Positions 34,585-47,567 are shown, counted from the first letter of the stretch. The stretch: 64,000 bases of DNA from Toxonevra muliebris (GCA_963691655.1 OY829326.1:15736878-15800877); one strand, 5' to 3'. The notes: generated from the sequence alone by a model not told the origin. Program-made: numbers and translations.

Positions 34585-37510
34585 AATAAAGTCACACTAC
34601 AAAATTTGGTTAAGAGTTTAAACTAAATTTAAACCTTAAGTATGCTTAAAGTGGAGAGTCGTATATAAGAATTGACATCACTGGCTTAAGCCACAAATTA
34701 AGTTTAACTCTTACAAAAAAAAAAAAAAAACAATTTAACTAAACAAACGCTGGTATATAAAATGTAAATTTATATTCTTTTTAATATAAGCGTGCAAATA
34801 TTTTTTTCAAGCTTATATAAATTATGCATTTTAGCGTTTAACCGTAAATAATAATTACAAATATTTCCTAACTTCAATTTGCTACAAATAATAAAAATTT
34901 TATACGACTAAGAAGTAGCATTTTTAATATAGTCATGCACTTTGCATTAAGTCGCACTCGTTTGCATTTTGTTTTCAATTTAATTTTGTCTCTTTTGTTT
35001 AACATTTAATTGTAATTTATTTTACTATTTGCTATTTAAGTTTTTGAGAGTTTTTACGTTTTGTTTGGAACAACTTCTTGTGTATGATTGTTACATGAAA
35101 TCTGATTTTGTGAAGTTGCTGCTTTTATTGTAGTAGCAACAAACAAAAAAAGGGGCAACAGAAATTGCCTTTAAAAATTGAAATAAAATGCGAGAAAAAT
35201 GGTAAATTTGCAGCAATATGCACAAAAATAGCAACAGAAACAACAATAAAAAGAAACTAAAATAAACATTAAAAAATACACAAATAAAACGAAAAGAAGT
35301 TAACTGCTACACTATGTCGATTTTATTGTAGCCGCTTCATATAAAAACAAAGCATTTTATCATATATAAATATGTGCATATATGTACATATATAAATATA
35401 TACATATATGTATGGTTTTAATATATTGCTATGTATTTTTCCGCTGTTGCCGCCACTTTTTTTTTTGCTGTTTTATTAACTTTTTGCTGCTATTTTTCTT
35501 TTACTTTGATACTATTTTGAATACGTTTTTGCATGAAGCGCGGTTCATTGTATTTTATTTGCATTTTTTTGTTGTTTTACGTTATTTTTTTTTAATTCGT
35601 TTATATTTTTTTAACATTTCATAATATACTACATACATATATTTATATTTATGTGTATTATTATTTGTGAGTGTAAGTTGTATCTTTCAAATACAACACA
35701 CACTCTACATACACTCACATACGCTTCGCTGCTTTAAACACACACACACACTCATACTTTCACTTGTCTTCAGTGGTGAATGCAAAAAACCAAAAAAAAA
35801 AAAAAAAAACAAAATATAAAAAATTGAAATAAAAAACTACGAAAAAAATAAAAATTGCGTTTTTGACTCAGTTTCGTTTTGTTTTTATTATTATTATTTT
35901 TTTTCATTACAGCCACCCGCATGTTGGTTGTTGATTTGGTAGTAATAAACTTCAAAAAGAAACATTTTGCATTGAAACCAATTCATTGAAAATTCGCTCG
36001 TTCGTTTTCAAATAAATTGCAATAATATTCGCTGATGAATGAACAAACGCACACATTTTTTTGCTTTTTTAAAACAAAATAAACTAACGCAAAAATTTAC
36101 AAATTTAATGAAAATGTTGGTGCTAACATTTGTTTGTAAATTTTTGTTAAAAAAAACAATGCAAATTTTGGCATACAGTATTTATAGCTTCTTTTTGTTT
36201 TTGATTTTTTCTCAACCAACAAACCATTCATCATCATCATTTATATAAGTTCAGCGTGAACTCCTCTCCCTCTTTTTATGCATGCAATCATGGTACTGCA
36301 ATAATTTTACAAACAGAAAGTTGCTAACGAAAACAGCAGCAACCAATAACTAAAACAACAGCAACAACTACTCTGTTATTTGTCTCCTCCCACTTTTTTT
36401 ACACAACTTATTACAACAAAATTTAATTATATCTCGATTAAATCATCAAATACAATATGCAAAAAATAACAAAAAGAAATAAAAATCATTTAAAATTTTC
36501 ATGTAAATCAAAAGTTGGAAATTTATGATCTCACTAAATAGCAACAACCAAAAAGAAAATAGTAAACAGCAAAAATTATTATCATCGCAATCTTTGTGTA
36601 AAAAATTAATTTCTTCATTAATTTTTTAACATATTTGAAACTTTAGTATTTAATTTACAGCCAAATATTCAATAACATTGCAAAAAATACATACATCAGT
36701 TTTCTGCAAACTTTATTTTATTAAAATTATGTAGCTGCAATATTAATTATTTAATATTGATGGCACACAACCGGTTAATTTCACAATTAAGTGAAATCCT
36801 TCATTAAAATGCATCTACAACATTCCAATTTTATACCAAAAAAATAAAAAGTTAATTAAATTTATTACAACAAAAAAAACCCATAACCTAAGATTTTTTT
36901 TTAATAAAACACGCTGTCTGGAATAGCGAAATCAAATAGCAGTTTTGGGAATTGGGAATAACCTTTACTCATTCATATGAGTGTATGAAAAATGCTTACA
37001 ATTCTCAACATTTCTAACTCTTAGTCTGAATTCGTTTCAGAAGAAACGTGTAGAAACTTTATTTATACATGTTGAATCTTAGTTCATGAATTTCTTAATA
37101 TTCTATTGGGAAAAGTTCAGTTCTAAAGTACTACCTAAGCGGTAATATTGGTTTAAGTTCTCCAGAAATCCATGAATTTATTTCAAAGCTTTTTATTTTA
37201 GATTAGAAATATTGAAATCTTTGTCTAACACTCGATCTGAAGAGAAATAAAAAATATGTATGGGTCAAAGCAATATCTGGAAGCAGGAGGCATGAGTCTC
37301 TAGTGTGGTTCGGATGGTTATGCTCAGTATGATTCCAACTATTTATGAAACATCACATAAAGATTGTATTGGCTGTATTGTAGGTATAATATAAGAGTCC
37401 GCAAAGAGCGAGGAGCACTTAGGCTAGAAAATTCTTAGTACTGCGATTACACAAAGTACACAAAGGTTGCAATAAAATGGAAATTTAGGTAACAAAAACT
37501 TATTCAAAAC
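34585..37510. other. Non-coding stretch
   Basis: Very AT-rich, with TACATATATG tracts (35370-35410), CACACA runs near 35735-35750 and poly-A at about 35792-35811. No gene or transposon ends were identified. Confidence 0.45.
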
Positions 37511-37858
37511 TTTTTTTTTTATTTAAGCAATCAACACTCAGGGGTACCCCTATGAATGCAAAGTATTGCGTTGATTGAGGAAGGAAGATAGATTAGTGGT
37601 AGGAAGAAAGAGGGAGAAAAAGTTGTGAACGTTTGTTTTAAATTTGGAAACATGAACTGGTGGAATCAAATTCCGTATCTCAGCGGAACATCTACCACGA
37701 AAATACAGGTAGAACAGAGTCACATAAGCTAATAGCTTTATCGCCCGATGTTGAATATGGTCCAGGGGCTCTAGTTGCGTTCGTGAAGCTCTTGCCCATA
37801 GGTGCACAAAGAGAGAGGGAACGCACAGTGGTTGCATATGCATGGGAGAGAGCGACAA
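37511..37858 (-). pseudogene. Non-LTR retrotransposon C-terminal relic with poly-A tail
   Basis: The minus frame from 37858 to 37550 contains blocks typical of the region after the RT thumb of fly non-LTR elements: WARASRTQLEPLDHIQHRAI and GRCSAEIRNLIPP. The spacing between IKL and the LFYLYFRGRC block is shorter than in the family, suggesting an internal deletion. Downstream (lower coordinates) an AATAAA-like string leads into a T-run on the plus strand at about 37511-37521, i.e. a poly-A tail. It is a strongly 5'-truncated copy of a family different from the relic at 20.5 kb. Confidence 0.8.
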
Positions 37859-38459
37859 AAATAGTTAGAATAGAGATATCAATCCGAAATTTTGAGAATA
37901 ATTTTTTGGTAAAGTAAATATAATTTTGTATAGAAATGGGCGTGGTCACAGCCCTCTAAAGTCCACTTTTGTTATAATAAAACTTCAAAATTAGAGACAA
38001 TTGCTATACAAATGTTGTGCACTAAAAATCCAAGTGAAATTAAACTACAAAATATACAAAGAAAAGTACTTCGTAAAAACTATTATTTTATAAAAATCAA
38101 ATTACAAGTTATAAGAATTTTACCACTTGAAAATAAAGTTAATACCTCTTTTTCCAACTTCCATTGTGTTTAATGGGACTTGAAGCATTTTTCATTTAGA
38201 TTTTTATTGCCAAAAATTAAGTACACTTTTACACTTTTTCCAATACAAAAATAACTTCAATTGATACTTGCACTTCTGATGCTTATATTTAAGAAGTACC
38301 GTTAGAGGCTAAAATAAAATTTACTGTTCAGAAGTTTGGTAATAATACAGATTATGCAGTTGCTCATAATTCCCACATTTGACATTTGAATTTTTTATTT
38401 TTGTCGTATGACACGATATTTTTACGAAAAAAAATTATATCTTAAAAAGTACTTGAATA
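37859..38459. other. Non-coding stretch
   Basis: AT-rich sequence between the RT relic and the GTACT tract. Nothing was recognised. Confidence 0.4.
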
Positions 38460-38770
38460 GTTTTAAGTAGGAGTACAAATACCAGTGGCAGTACCGATAA
38501 CCGTACTGGTGCACAGTTTTTCTGGTATTAATACTTGAGAAGCCCCAAGTACTAGTATTAGTACAAGTATCAGTGTTCGGTACTTTGATATTGTACTAAA
38601 ATATACGAAAAAAGTTGAAATGCTTGAAAATAGTTAAAAATCATTGATTTACATGAAAATACCTAAATATTAATAGGGCACTAGGGAAATACTAGCGATT
38701 GCATTTTCGAGGGCCAGTGCCGGAATACTGAACATCAGTATAATTATAAGTACTCGTATAGGTTATTGCT
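38460..38770. repeat. Degenerate iterated AGTACTAGTA / GTACC tract
   Basis: The words AGTAC, GTACT, ACTAG and AGTACCG recur densely (for example AAGTACTAGTATTAGTAC near 38550) with variable spacing over about 300 bases. It is similar in style, but not in motif, to the tracts at 14.6, 50.5 and 58.5 kb. Confidence 0.6.
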
Positions 38771-41269
38771 CGGATCATAATCATGCTTTGTAATTTCTTG
38801 CCAGGAACTCATAACAGAATTGACTTCAACGAAATTTTTAATTAACGTTCACAACCAAATTTCTTTTTTCTAGTTCTGAATTTGTAATGCAGGTTATCTG
38901 TACAAACAAAATATTTTAATTTTATTTTTATGTGTTGGCAAAAGCCCATTAATTGAAAAAAGTCAGCATTTTAATGGCATACTGAAATTGGAAGTCTTTG
39001 CCTTGAACGAAATCTTTAATACCTGAACCATGGTACATGCTCTCCCCAGAAATTATGTATTTTTCTAGCCTGGCCAGGGTTTTGGTGAACATTAGGAAAG
39101 CGAACTTTATATCTTTGTATTAAATGTGATCGGATATTTTTGTATTTCAAACAAATTATTATATTAAGTATTAAATTGTGTCTAGTAGAATGGATCTTTT
39201 TCAATAAAAATTAATAATGTATTTAATGTTTTCTTTTAAATAGCGTAGAAGGAAAATCACTAATTGATTTTTCTTAGGTGTGTAGAATTAAAGCATTCAT
39301 AAAATCTCAAAAAAAAACTAAAAAATGATTCTTCAACACTAAATACATTTTTCTTATCATAAATAAAAAATTTATTAATTTAGATAAGTAATTAGAACAT
39401 GAATAAAACCTTGAATATAAAATTAACTCAGCGTTAAAAAGCTTAAAAAACGAATAAAAGCAGAACTACTTTCAAATTGAAAAATATTATGGCCCTTTAC
39501 AAATGATTTGCCAATACAAATAGTAACAAATAATACTTGCTAAAACATATGTATGTAACAATAAAATAGGTAAAAAAAAGCATACCCTATACGTATCTTT
39601 AATAGTAATTAAAACAAAAAGGGCAAAATATACAATGAACATTTAAAAATAACTCCAACTCAGAAAGATATCAGCAGCAGCATATTTTGTTCATTGTGGC
39701 GTAACATTCTTGTGTTTATATTTACAACAATAACATTCGGCTGATGTTGCCTTCTATTACTGCTATCAAGAGAACACTGCAACACTAGCACCAGCAGCAA
39801 CAACAACAACAACGACTACCATACATACCTATATCTATAGCGCTAATAACCACAACAACAACAACAACGAAGGCAATAACAACAGCATTACCATTTCATA
39901 ATTCTTAGGGCTTCAAACAACCACACACTACAAAAACAATAGAAACAACACTTGAAACAGAAGGAGAAAAAGAAGAAACAGAAATAAAATATCTATAAAA
40001 AAAAAAATATATAACAAGAAAATTCATAAATTTGTACTTGAGCAGCCAAGTGTAACGAACGAGATTACTGAAATCTTCTGGAGCAGATCCATTTTTCATA
40101 CACATACACTCATATCTACTACATTATACCACTTACCACTTGCTACTCTTAGCTACTAAGTTGAACGTTATTGTTGTTGGGTAATGACGGTGGGCGAGAT
40201 TGTAATCGATGCGAAAACAATCGGTTTGTTTTTTGTTTTTGTCTATACATAAGTATGTATATATTTTGTCTTGACCAATACCAACATCCGTTTTTTTATT
40301 TTATTTATATGTACATACATATGCATCTTTATATATTTACTAAAGTATATTTGCTTTTAAGATACTTTAATTAAAAAATTATTTATGAAAAGTTCTGTTA
40401 CAAATTCCATTGCTGCATCTACATCTTCTATTTCATTTCAAGTAGATATTTTATTTTTTAGTTCATAATATTTTTTTGTAATGCACTTTTGTGTGTCTCA
40501 AGTTTGACTTAAGATGTCAGATTACAACCGCATTTGTGTTGATGAGGTAAGATTTGCATAATATCAAATGCAAGTTGTTGCATTTATTTACAATGATATC
40601 TTGCAAAATGTATTTTCAAATACATATTGTACTTTGAATATATGTGCGTAAGCTGAAATTATCTAATTTCAGTAAACTGATTAAGCAATATGTATTTTAA
40701 GCATTGCAATAAAATTACTGCATTTGAATATCGACAAACATTTGTGGTTATAATATTCCCCCCCTCCCCCCCCCCCCCCTCCCCTAGTTTTAATGATAAC
40801 TTTCAACTCTAGTCTTTTCTCACAGTATCGTCAGTCAAAGTCATACAACTTAACCAATAAATGAGTCGGAATTATCGCCAGTTTCGACTTGGGAATTATT
40901 CAATCGTTGTTGAAAAGACGTAAAAAACTCCTGCCTATAAATGAAAATTGGCATGCTCAATAGTTTCTTCAATCATATTTTTATAATTCCCTTGGATTAT
41001 TTGGACTATTTTATTTCTATATATCTACTAGATATTTTAAACTAATACAATATTTTTTTAGAAATATGAAATTATGAAAAAATTATTTGAATCCTTGGCT
41101 TATAAATAAATCATACACAAAATTCTTGGAAAAAATATATTATTTATTTAGTACACTTTAAATTAGAGAAGTCAGCGAATCACTTACTAAGCCACAAGTT
41201 AAGGCGAAGATAGCTATATTTAAAAACCCTCCCGCGAATATTAATTATAGATTTATTAAAGATTACATA
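38771..41269. other. Non-coding stretch with CAA repeats and a C-run
   Basis: CAACAACAA runs lie at 39790-39815 and 39850-39885. The C-run at 40757-40784 is listed separately. No gene was recognised. Confidence 0.45.
40757..40784. repeat. Long interrupted C-run (G-run on the minus strand)
   Basis: Plus-strand cytosines continue for nearly 28 bases with only two T interruptions. On the minus strand this gives several runs of four or more G, which in principle could fold as a G-quadruplex. It is an outlier in a locally very AT-rich setting. Confidence 0.85.
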
Positions 41270-41740
41270 TCATATGAAGCAGCTAATCAGTGTAGGAAAC
41301 TACTTGACTCTCCAAATTACTTGCTGGCTATTGATCTAATCTGGGCTCCAGACCATAGAGTCTTTAAAGGCAATGAAACGGCCGAATAGTTAGCAAGGCG
41401 ATGATCAGTGAGAAAAATAAGGATGGATATACTCTCTCACTTCTTCACTATTGCAGATAGCTCATGGCAAAAACCTTTCACAAAGACTGCAATGCGGAAA
41501 ACATAACTATAATATGACCGTAAAAAATCAGGTACCCACTAACGGGACTGCAATACTAACGGGAAATTAGAGAAACATGCATCCAGGTTTCGGTTCTTTG
41601 GAAAAGAGAACTCAGCTTTTGGTAAGGCCAGACTTAACGCACTTCACAAATTCTTCCTAAACAACCTAATAGAAAACTCCAGGATATAGATCGAGAAACT
41701 TCTACACTTTATTCATTTTGAGGGATGGTTTAAGGCAAAT
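41270..41740 (+). pseudogene. Non-LTR retrotransposon RNase H relic
   Basis: The frame starting at 41270 reads SYEAANQCRKLLDS, then LIWAPDHRVFKGNETAE before a stop at 41387, followed by LARR and another stop. This matches the end of the RNase H domain of I/LOA-type non-LTR elements, where W-PGH, then GNE-AD-LA(R), is conserved. Here PGH is PDH. Sequence to about 41740 shows interrupted frames consistent with the element's C-terminal tail. Several in-frame stops make it dead. It is a different family from the relics at 20.5 and 37.5 kb. Confidence 0.65.
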
Positions 41741-42100
41741 AACAACAACTGTCACATTATGGAGCTTGTTATTAAGAGGTTATGCCTAGTTGGGTAGGTC
41801 GAAAAACTCATTTTCTTAAGGCATATCGCTCATTTACTAAAAGACTGTCATAACTCAAAAAACGCTATTTTGCAGAAAACAAGTTTAAAGTTTTCAATTG
41901 ACTCCCACTTTGCAGAAAAAAGAAGAAATCTTATAATTCTCACGCGGAGAGTATACAAGATATTAATATGAAATTTTTACACAATATGAAGCGTGACATA
42001 ATAAATAATTCTGCATCATTAACTTAAAAATCGTGTTTTTTAACTTATGACAATCTTTTAGTAAATGAGCGATATAATCTCAAGAATATTTTTAAAATTT

Positions 42101-43116
42101 AAGGGAAAGGATTGCAGGTTGAGGCAGGTTTTGTTTTTATGTCCAAAATTTTTTAGGGGAATGTGGGGAATTTCGAACCATGGGGAATGTCGAACCATTA
42201 GTTTTATCTGCATTATACCTGCTATATACCTTTGCAAACGTAATGTTTTGGGCTACACCTTTGCTGCAGAAAATGGTAACATTGCTTGAAAAATTAAAAA
42301 GTTATGGCCAGTTTTCCGAACATATGGTATGTTTTTTGGTAAAAAAAATTATTGACATGCAGCTTGAGACAGTCAAAGTAATTGAACGATGAATTTCAAA
42401 GTATTATTGTTAACTCATTTATCATAGAGACCTAAGCCATAAAGAAGAGAAAAAAAGATAAGAAATTTCATTAATTTTTGTCAGAAAGATCGGCATCAGA
42501 GTCGCAATTTCGGCACGTGAAATAACTTTGAGTTATGTTGGCACACTTTAAATGGAATGGTTGGTGACACTTGTTGCATTCCACGGAATTTGTGTTAGTT
42601 AGTTTGGCTGGTAAATTCTTCATACATAATCAGAAATCAGCATCTTCATCTGAAGACGACGTTTTCTTTTTTCGACTGCCCGTGTTCGCTTATTATAAAA
42701 GTTAAAAGCATTAAATGAGGTCTCTGACGTTTTCCCTCCAAAACATATAACGGCACATAGTGTCTCAACCTACATGCCTTCATGTGTCTCAACCTGCAAG
42801 GATCGCCGATTTTTTGAAATGATGTAATATTTTTTTCACTATCCAAGATATGTTCAAAATTCCTTCGAAACATTAAAATAGAGCAAAAAACTGTGGTACG
42901 AATTACAGTCGTTATATTAACCTTTTTGTACGGCTTCAATAACTACACTTTTTTTACGTTTAGAAAGTTCTCAAATTCACTTTTTCACAAAAATTGTTTG
43001 GATGTAATGAAAAATTTACTACTGATGTTATATCAACGTGACATAAGAAACATTCGTACCGTTAGTGGAAAAAAACAAAAATATTGGACTGTCTCAACTT
43101 GCACGCCTTTTCCCTT
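42101..43116 (-). mobile_element. TIR DNA transposon, 1016 bp, with a PHD-like coding relic
   Basis: AAGGGAAAGGATTGCAGGTT (then GAGGCAG) at 42101 is matched by the inverse of CTGTCTCAACTTGCACGCC followed by TTTTCCCTT ending at 43116, with a few differences. The adjoining TA dinucleotides would fit a Tc1/mariner/pogo-type duplication. The same TGTCTCAACCT word occurs twice inside (about 42760-42800), and GGGGAATGTCGAACCA-type words lie near 42158-42198. These look like subterminal repeats. The only coding remnant is at 42471-42660 (minus). Confidence 0.7.
42471..42660 (-). pseudogene. C-terminal PHD-like zinc-binding domain of a transposase, broken
   Basis: The minus frame ending in TAA at 42471-42473 reads KKKTSSSDEDADF, a stop, LCMKNLPAKLTNTNSVECNK, CHQPFHLKCANI and YFTCRNCDSD. 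The Cys/His spacing (C; C-x2-C; C-x4-H; C; C-x2-C) is that of a PHD/zinc-ribbon knuckle. Such knuckles follow the DDE domain in many pogo/Tigger-like insect transposases. The in-frame stop falls where a Trp is usual (DFW). No DDE domain remains between the terminal repeats. The link to pogo is inference, and a host PHD exon is unlikely because the relic sits inside a TIR element. Confidence 0.6.
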
Positions 43117-46100
43117 ATATAAAAATCCGAATACTAATTTAAAAGTTATAAGCATTTATAAAGCGTTACCTTGAGTCATAAGTCAAATAGATTTTATACG
43201 TAATTGTTTCCAAATCGTTCTATTCCTATTCCTCCGATCAATGTAAAGTTTGGAATACCATAGATATTTGTTATCTCAAGCAGTAGAATCCTCACCAAAG
43301 GTTTTTGAGTTTCAGTCAATCTTCTTTTGCACATAGTAGTAAAACAAAAATCGGTTAACCTCAAATGATTTATTAAGTGATTTTTTTGTAAAATTATTAC
43401 CATTTGTTTAGAAAAAACCCTTCGGTCAAGTACTTTTTGGTTTCTATAACAGATGACTGGTCCCGGAAAAAAGAGAAATGCCATATTTCTTTCATTTCTT
43501 TATATTTTTTATGGAAAACATTTTTAAAGTACCTTCAATTATTTAGTTTCTAATTTTCGATATATAACAAAAAATTCGTGAAAATCACGTAATCTGTCTG
43601 AGTCCAACCTCTGGAAATAACCCTAAAAAAGAGGTTTTATCCAGTAGTAACTAGTTAGTAAACATTATATTCTTATTCAGAGTTTTTTTTTTATTTTATG
43701 CTTAGTAAATGCAAGAAGTTTTCCTAAAACAAAAACTTTCGATACAAAAATCTCCAAAACAAAACAAGATATAATATCAATTAATTTTCTAATAAGTTTT
43801 TGTAGTGAATAAATAAACAATATGTATATAAAAAATATATATAAATGTATATGTTTGTAAAAGAAATTGACGACCTTCCAGTAACAATGAGAGGGTTTGA
43901 CACCCAATTTTTAAAATAAACACTTTATATTGTTTGTAAAGACATTCGTACCGTACCAGTACCCACAACAAACAACATCTTATTTTGGAGCTGATTTTAG
44001 TAAATGTAACTGAATTTATTCAACTTGCCTACATAAATAAAATTCTTTAAAAATTTCGCTTAATTGCAATAATTTCTTTACTGCGTTTGAGCTATTAAGT
44101 TTTAACAGATAACCTCTTAAACTCAAGTGTAGTTAACCACTTTAAAACTGAGCCCATTTGATTGTTTTCATGGAAAACCTTGTGCTGGGCACAAATTGCA
44201 TACATATGCGCACACCTACAAAAGGTCAATACACAATAACGGCCCCTTAATTTGCAAATATTTTCTGCAGTAATTGCAACTTTATTACGATTTATAATCC
44301 ATTTAAAAAAAAAAAAATTATTAAGAAGATGAAAATTATATTGTAAAAACAAAGATATAGAGAAAATATAAAACCATTAAGAGTTGCAATAAAAAAACCA
44401 TGCGAGGCCAAAGTTATAAATATATATTTTTTTTGTTTTGTGCGAAACAGCTTAAGTGTAACAAAAACGTATAATAAAAAATAAAAAATTAAGAAACAAA
44501 CAAAAACAAAGCGCGAGAGCAACTGTATTAAACAAATGTATATCTATAACATACTATGTGTATAAATAAAGTGTATCGCATGCATATGATGTCCTTGGGT
44601 TTTCATCATTATTCGCAAAGAAATTAAAGCTAGCAACAGCAACTACCAGAACAACAACAAAGATATCATGCTAAGCGTAAAATGAAATAAAACAATATTC
44701 CCTACACATAAAATAATGAATACAGAAGCAAATACACACAAACACACGCTCTCAAATACATGCAGAGATACACGCTGATGCACTTATACCAACCAAAACA
44801 TATAAAATGCAGTTGTTGCAATTTGAGCTGAGTTACCTTAAGCTACCAACAACAAGTAACTACAACAGCAATAGCAATAAAAACAAAAATAAAATATAAG
44901 AAACCACCAACATTGGAAGTAGCAGCAGCAGCAGCAGCACCACCACCACTAAAACATTAACCAAAGCTATGGCAGCAGTAGCAGCAATGACAACAACAGC
45001 AATGACAACAATCGCAAATGAAACCAACGCAGAAAACGTAATTGTAACGATTTGAAACAGAAACAGCAACAGCCGTCGTGTTTTGTTGCTGCTGCTGTTG
45101 CTGCTGGTACTACTTCTGCTACTCTATAGAAACTAAAAATTTCATTGACAACACCGCACAACCACTTTTACCCTTCCCTCTTCCTTTCTACATCTACATC
45201 ATCAACATATAACAAAACAACAAGCAAACAACAACAACAAAAAAGAAGTAAAAGAAATAAGATACGTTGACATGCAGATCGAGCACTCTAGAGTTGCCAA
45301 TTGAATAATTCCCAGGCAACACAACAGCAATAACAGCAGCAACTGCAACAAAACAGAAACAGCAGTTAGTTAAAGCATCTTGTTGGTGGTTTTTAACAAA
45401 TTTAATAATATTAAAAACCAAATGCATGCAAACTAAATATGCACAAATATACACACATATATGTGTGTATATGTATGTTTGTAGATAGTATAGGTAGTTA
45501 GTCAGAGAGATAGTAGGTTCAGTTCGCGAAGCATGCGACATTCTGATCTGCTGTTAGTTTCTGTTGACATCAAATGCAGCAACAGCAGCTACCACAACAT
45601 TTTCTGCTGTTACTGTTGTTGGTTGCTGTTGCCACTTCTGCTGACTGTTGCCGCAAACACATACATACATACATATATAATTTTATATATAAAAGCAAGT
45701 TACATAGTTGCTAGCAAACATAAAATGCACTAGAAATAAAAAGATAAGCAAAACAAAAAAAAAAAAAATTAAATAAAATTGAATTCAAGAAACGAATGGG
45801 AATGATACAAATGTAATATAAAAGTGAAATAAGATAATTTACATACACCGCAGAAGCACATTCCCATACAACTGCATATAAGTATTTATAAACGTATGCA
45901 TGTATACAAGTAGCCGCAAATCATCGTGCAGTCTAATTAAAAATCGTGTATCTGCAGAAGGTTATATTCTATGTTGCCCACACAGTGCGCTGGTTAGATG
46001 CTGCTGCTGCTGTTTCTCTAGTTGCTGTTGTTAATATAATTTAAGCAAAGATGAAAGTAATATATTTTATGCATTTGTTTTCTACCCTTACGCTCAATAT

Positions 46101-46331
46101 AGATTTATCTTAGTCATATGCTTGAATGTATTTATGCAAATGCATTGCAGATTCACAACATTTTATGTGCTATTGACATATTTAAAATTATATCTTGACA
46201 AAATATAATACCGATATGTAGATGCTCTCCAGAGAGGCTCTCCCATTTCTGATAAATTATAGTTTTCTAGATACAATCCAATATAATATCCAATAGAATA
46301 GAATGAAAAATTTAAACGGTATTGTGTCTAT
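43117..46331. other. Non-coding stretch with dense CAG/CAA repeats
   Basis: CAG/CAA/CAC clusters lie at 44640-44660, 44855-45130 and 45300-45365, and CTG/GTT at 45570-45655. Frames over them encode low-complexity Leu/Val/Ala stretches and are not convincing genes. A perfect 26-bp palindrome ATATACACACAT-ATGTGTGTATAT type lies at 45447-45472. Confidence 0.5.
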
Positions 46332-47339
46332 TAGGGTGGCCCTTATACTTCAACTTCGTAAAAGTTAAGCTCCCAGTCCCCTATCTTGTTTCAATCAATA
46401 AAAAAACAATCTGTGCAAAATTTAAACTCAATCGGACAACTGCGAGGCGGTCCTCATAGAAAATACCCAACTGCTACTATATACTCTCTTATAGTGCGGA
46501 TATACGAGAGTGAATTTCATTGAAATTTTGAATTCCAAATTGAGGCGGGCACAGGTATCTCTGCGGCTTTATTGTTGTTTTCACATACAATTATCGCTGC
46601 TAGTTATACATAACTAAAAGCAAGTGGCGAATAAGACGCAGCTATTGTTTCAAAAGACTTTATCTTCAAATTAAAGATGATTCTAAAAACGATATATAAT
46701 TCAAAAAATTATTTAAAAATTCGCATCAGTTTATAGCCAAAAATATCTTAACTCCAATTATGCTGTTTTTTTATTTTTACCACAGAAATATTGCAAAAGC
46801 AGCTGTTATGAAGACAGAATGCAAAATATCAAAAAAATATATCATATTTTCCCTGTTTCTTACAACCATGTGTTTGAGGGTTGCTGAGTTACTATCAGTA
46901 TTTCAAGTTCATTTCGTTGAAATTCTTGTGAAATTCACAATTGATTCTATAGATGTTATTCTTGTAAATAAAAATACGTTTGTCCTATAGAAGTTGTGTG
47001 CGATTATATTTTTCATATTGTTTCAGAAATTGTAAGAATTTTCTTTTAAAAAATTTGATTCAGAAGGTTTTCACAAAATTTCCTGGAAGTGTTCAAATAA
47101 ATTTCTCTAAGGGAAAACAAGAAAATGGTTATTCTAGGAAAGACTATATCGCTTTTAATCGGAGTTAATAGTTTGGTATACTATGTTTCAACTTCAAGGC
47201 GTTTGAGGGTCGCCTAGAAGTTGTCCAAAGGAGCAGAAGTTTTGCACAGCCCGGTTTTTTCTTGATTAGAACCAAATTGGTGCAAGGGGGTAGCAACATT
47301 TTTACTTTTGAAATAGACCTATAGCTAAGGGCCACCCTA
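46332..47339. mobile_element. hAT-type non-autonomous transposon, 1008 bp, perfect 8-bp TSD
   Basis: TAGGGTGGCCCTTA at 46332-46345 is matched exactly, inverted, at 47326-47339. Both sides are flanked by GTGTCTAT (46324-46331 and 47340-47347), a perfect 8-bp target duplication. An 8-bp duplication with TAGGG-type ends fits the hAT superfamily. P-type elements also make 8-bp duplications but have other ends. Internal frames (such as 46760-46990, plus) have no transposase motif, so the copy depended on a helper. Confidence 0.9.
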
Positions 47340-47347
47340 GTGTCTAT

Positions 47348-47567
47348 GTATAAAAGAAGCAACGTGAACATCTTCAACTGCTTCATTGAAGCTCAGTCTG
47401 TTGAACCTTGAAGTAAGGAAAGCTTCTAAGGCAACAGCCGTAAGAGCTACAAATAGATAAAGGAAAGACAGAAAGATATGTAGAACTCCAGAATCTAATT
47501 AATCCAACCAAAAATAATAATCTCTTGGACTATCTAAAAGATGCAATTTAATTAACAAGCAATATGT
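47348..47567. other. Non-coding stretch between two TIR elements
   Basis: No feature was recognised. Confidence 0.35.

Noticed and set aside
44860..45161. Low-complexity frames resembling membrane segments (Leu/Val-rich)
   Set aside because: They arise from CAG/CAA/AAC repeats read on the minus strand, not from a real hydrophobic protein.
46760..46990. 76-codon plus frame inside the hAT element as a transposase relic
   Set aside because: No RW-dimerisation block or other hAT transposase motif is visible. It is probably a chance frame.
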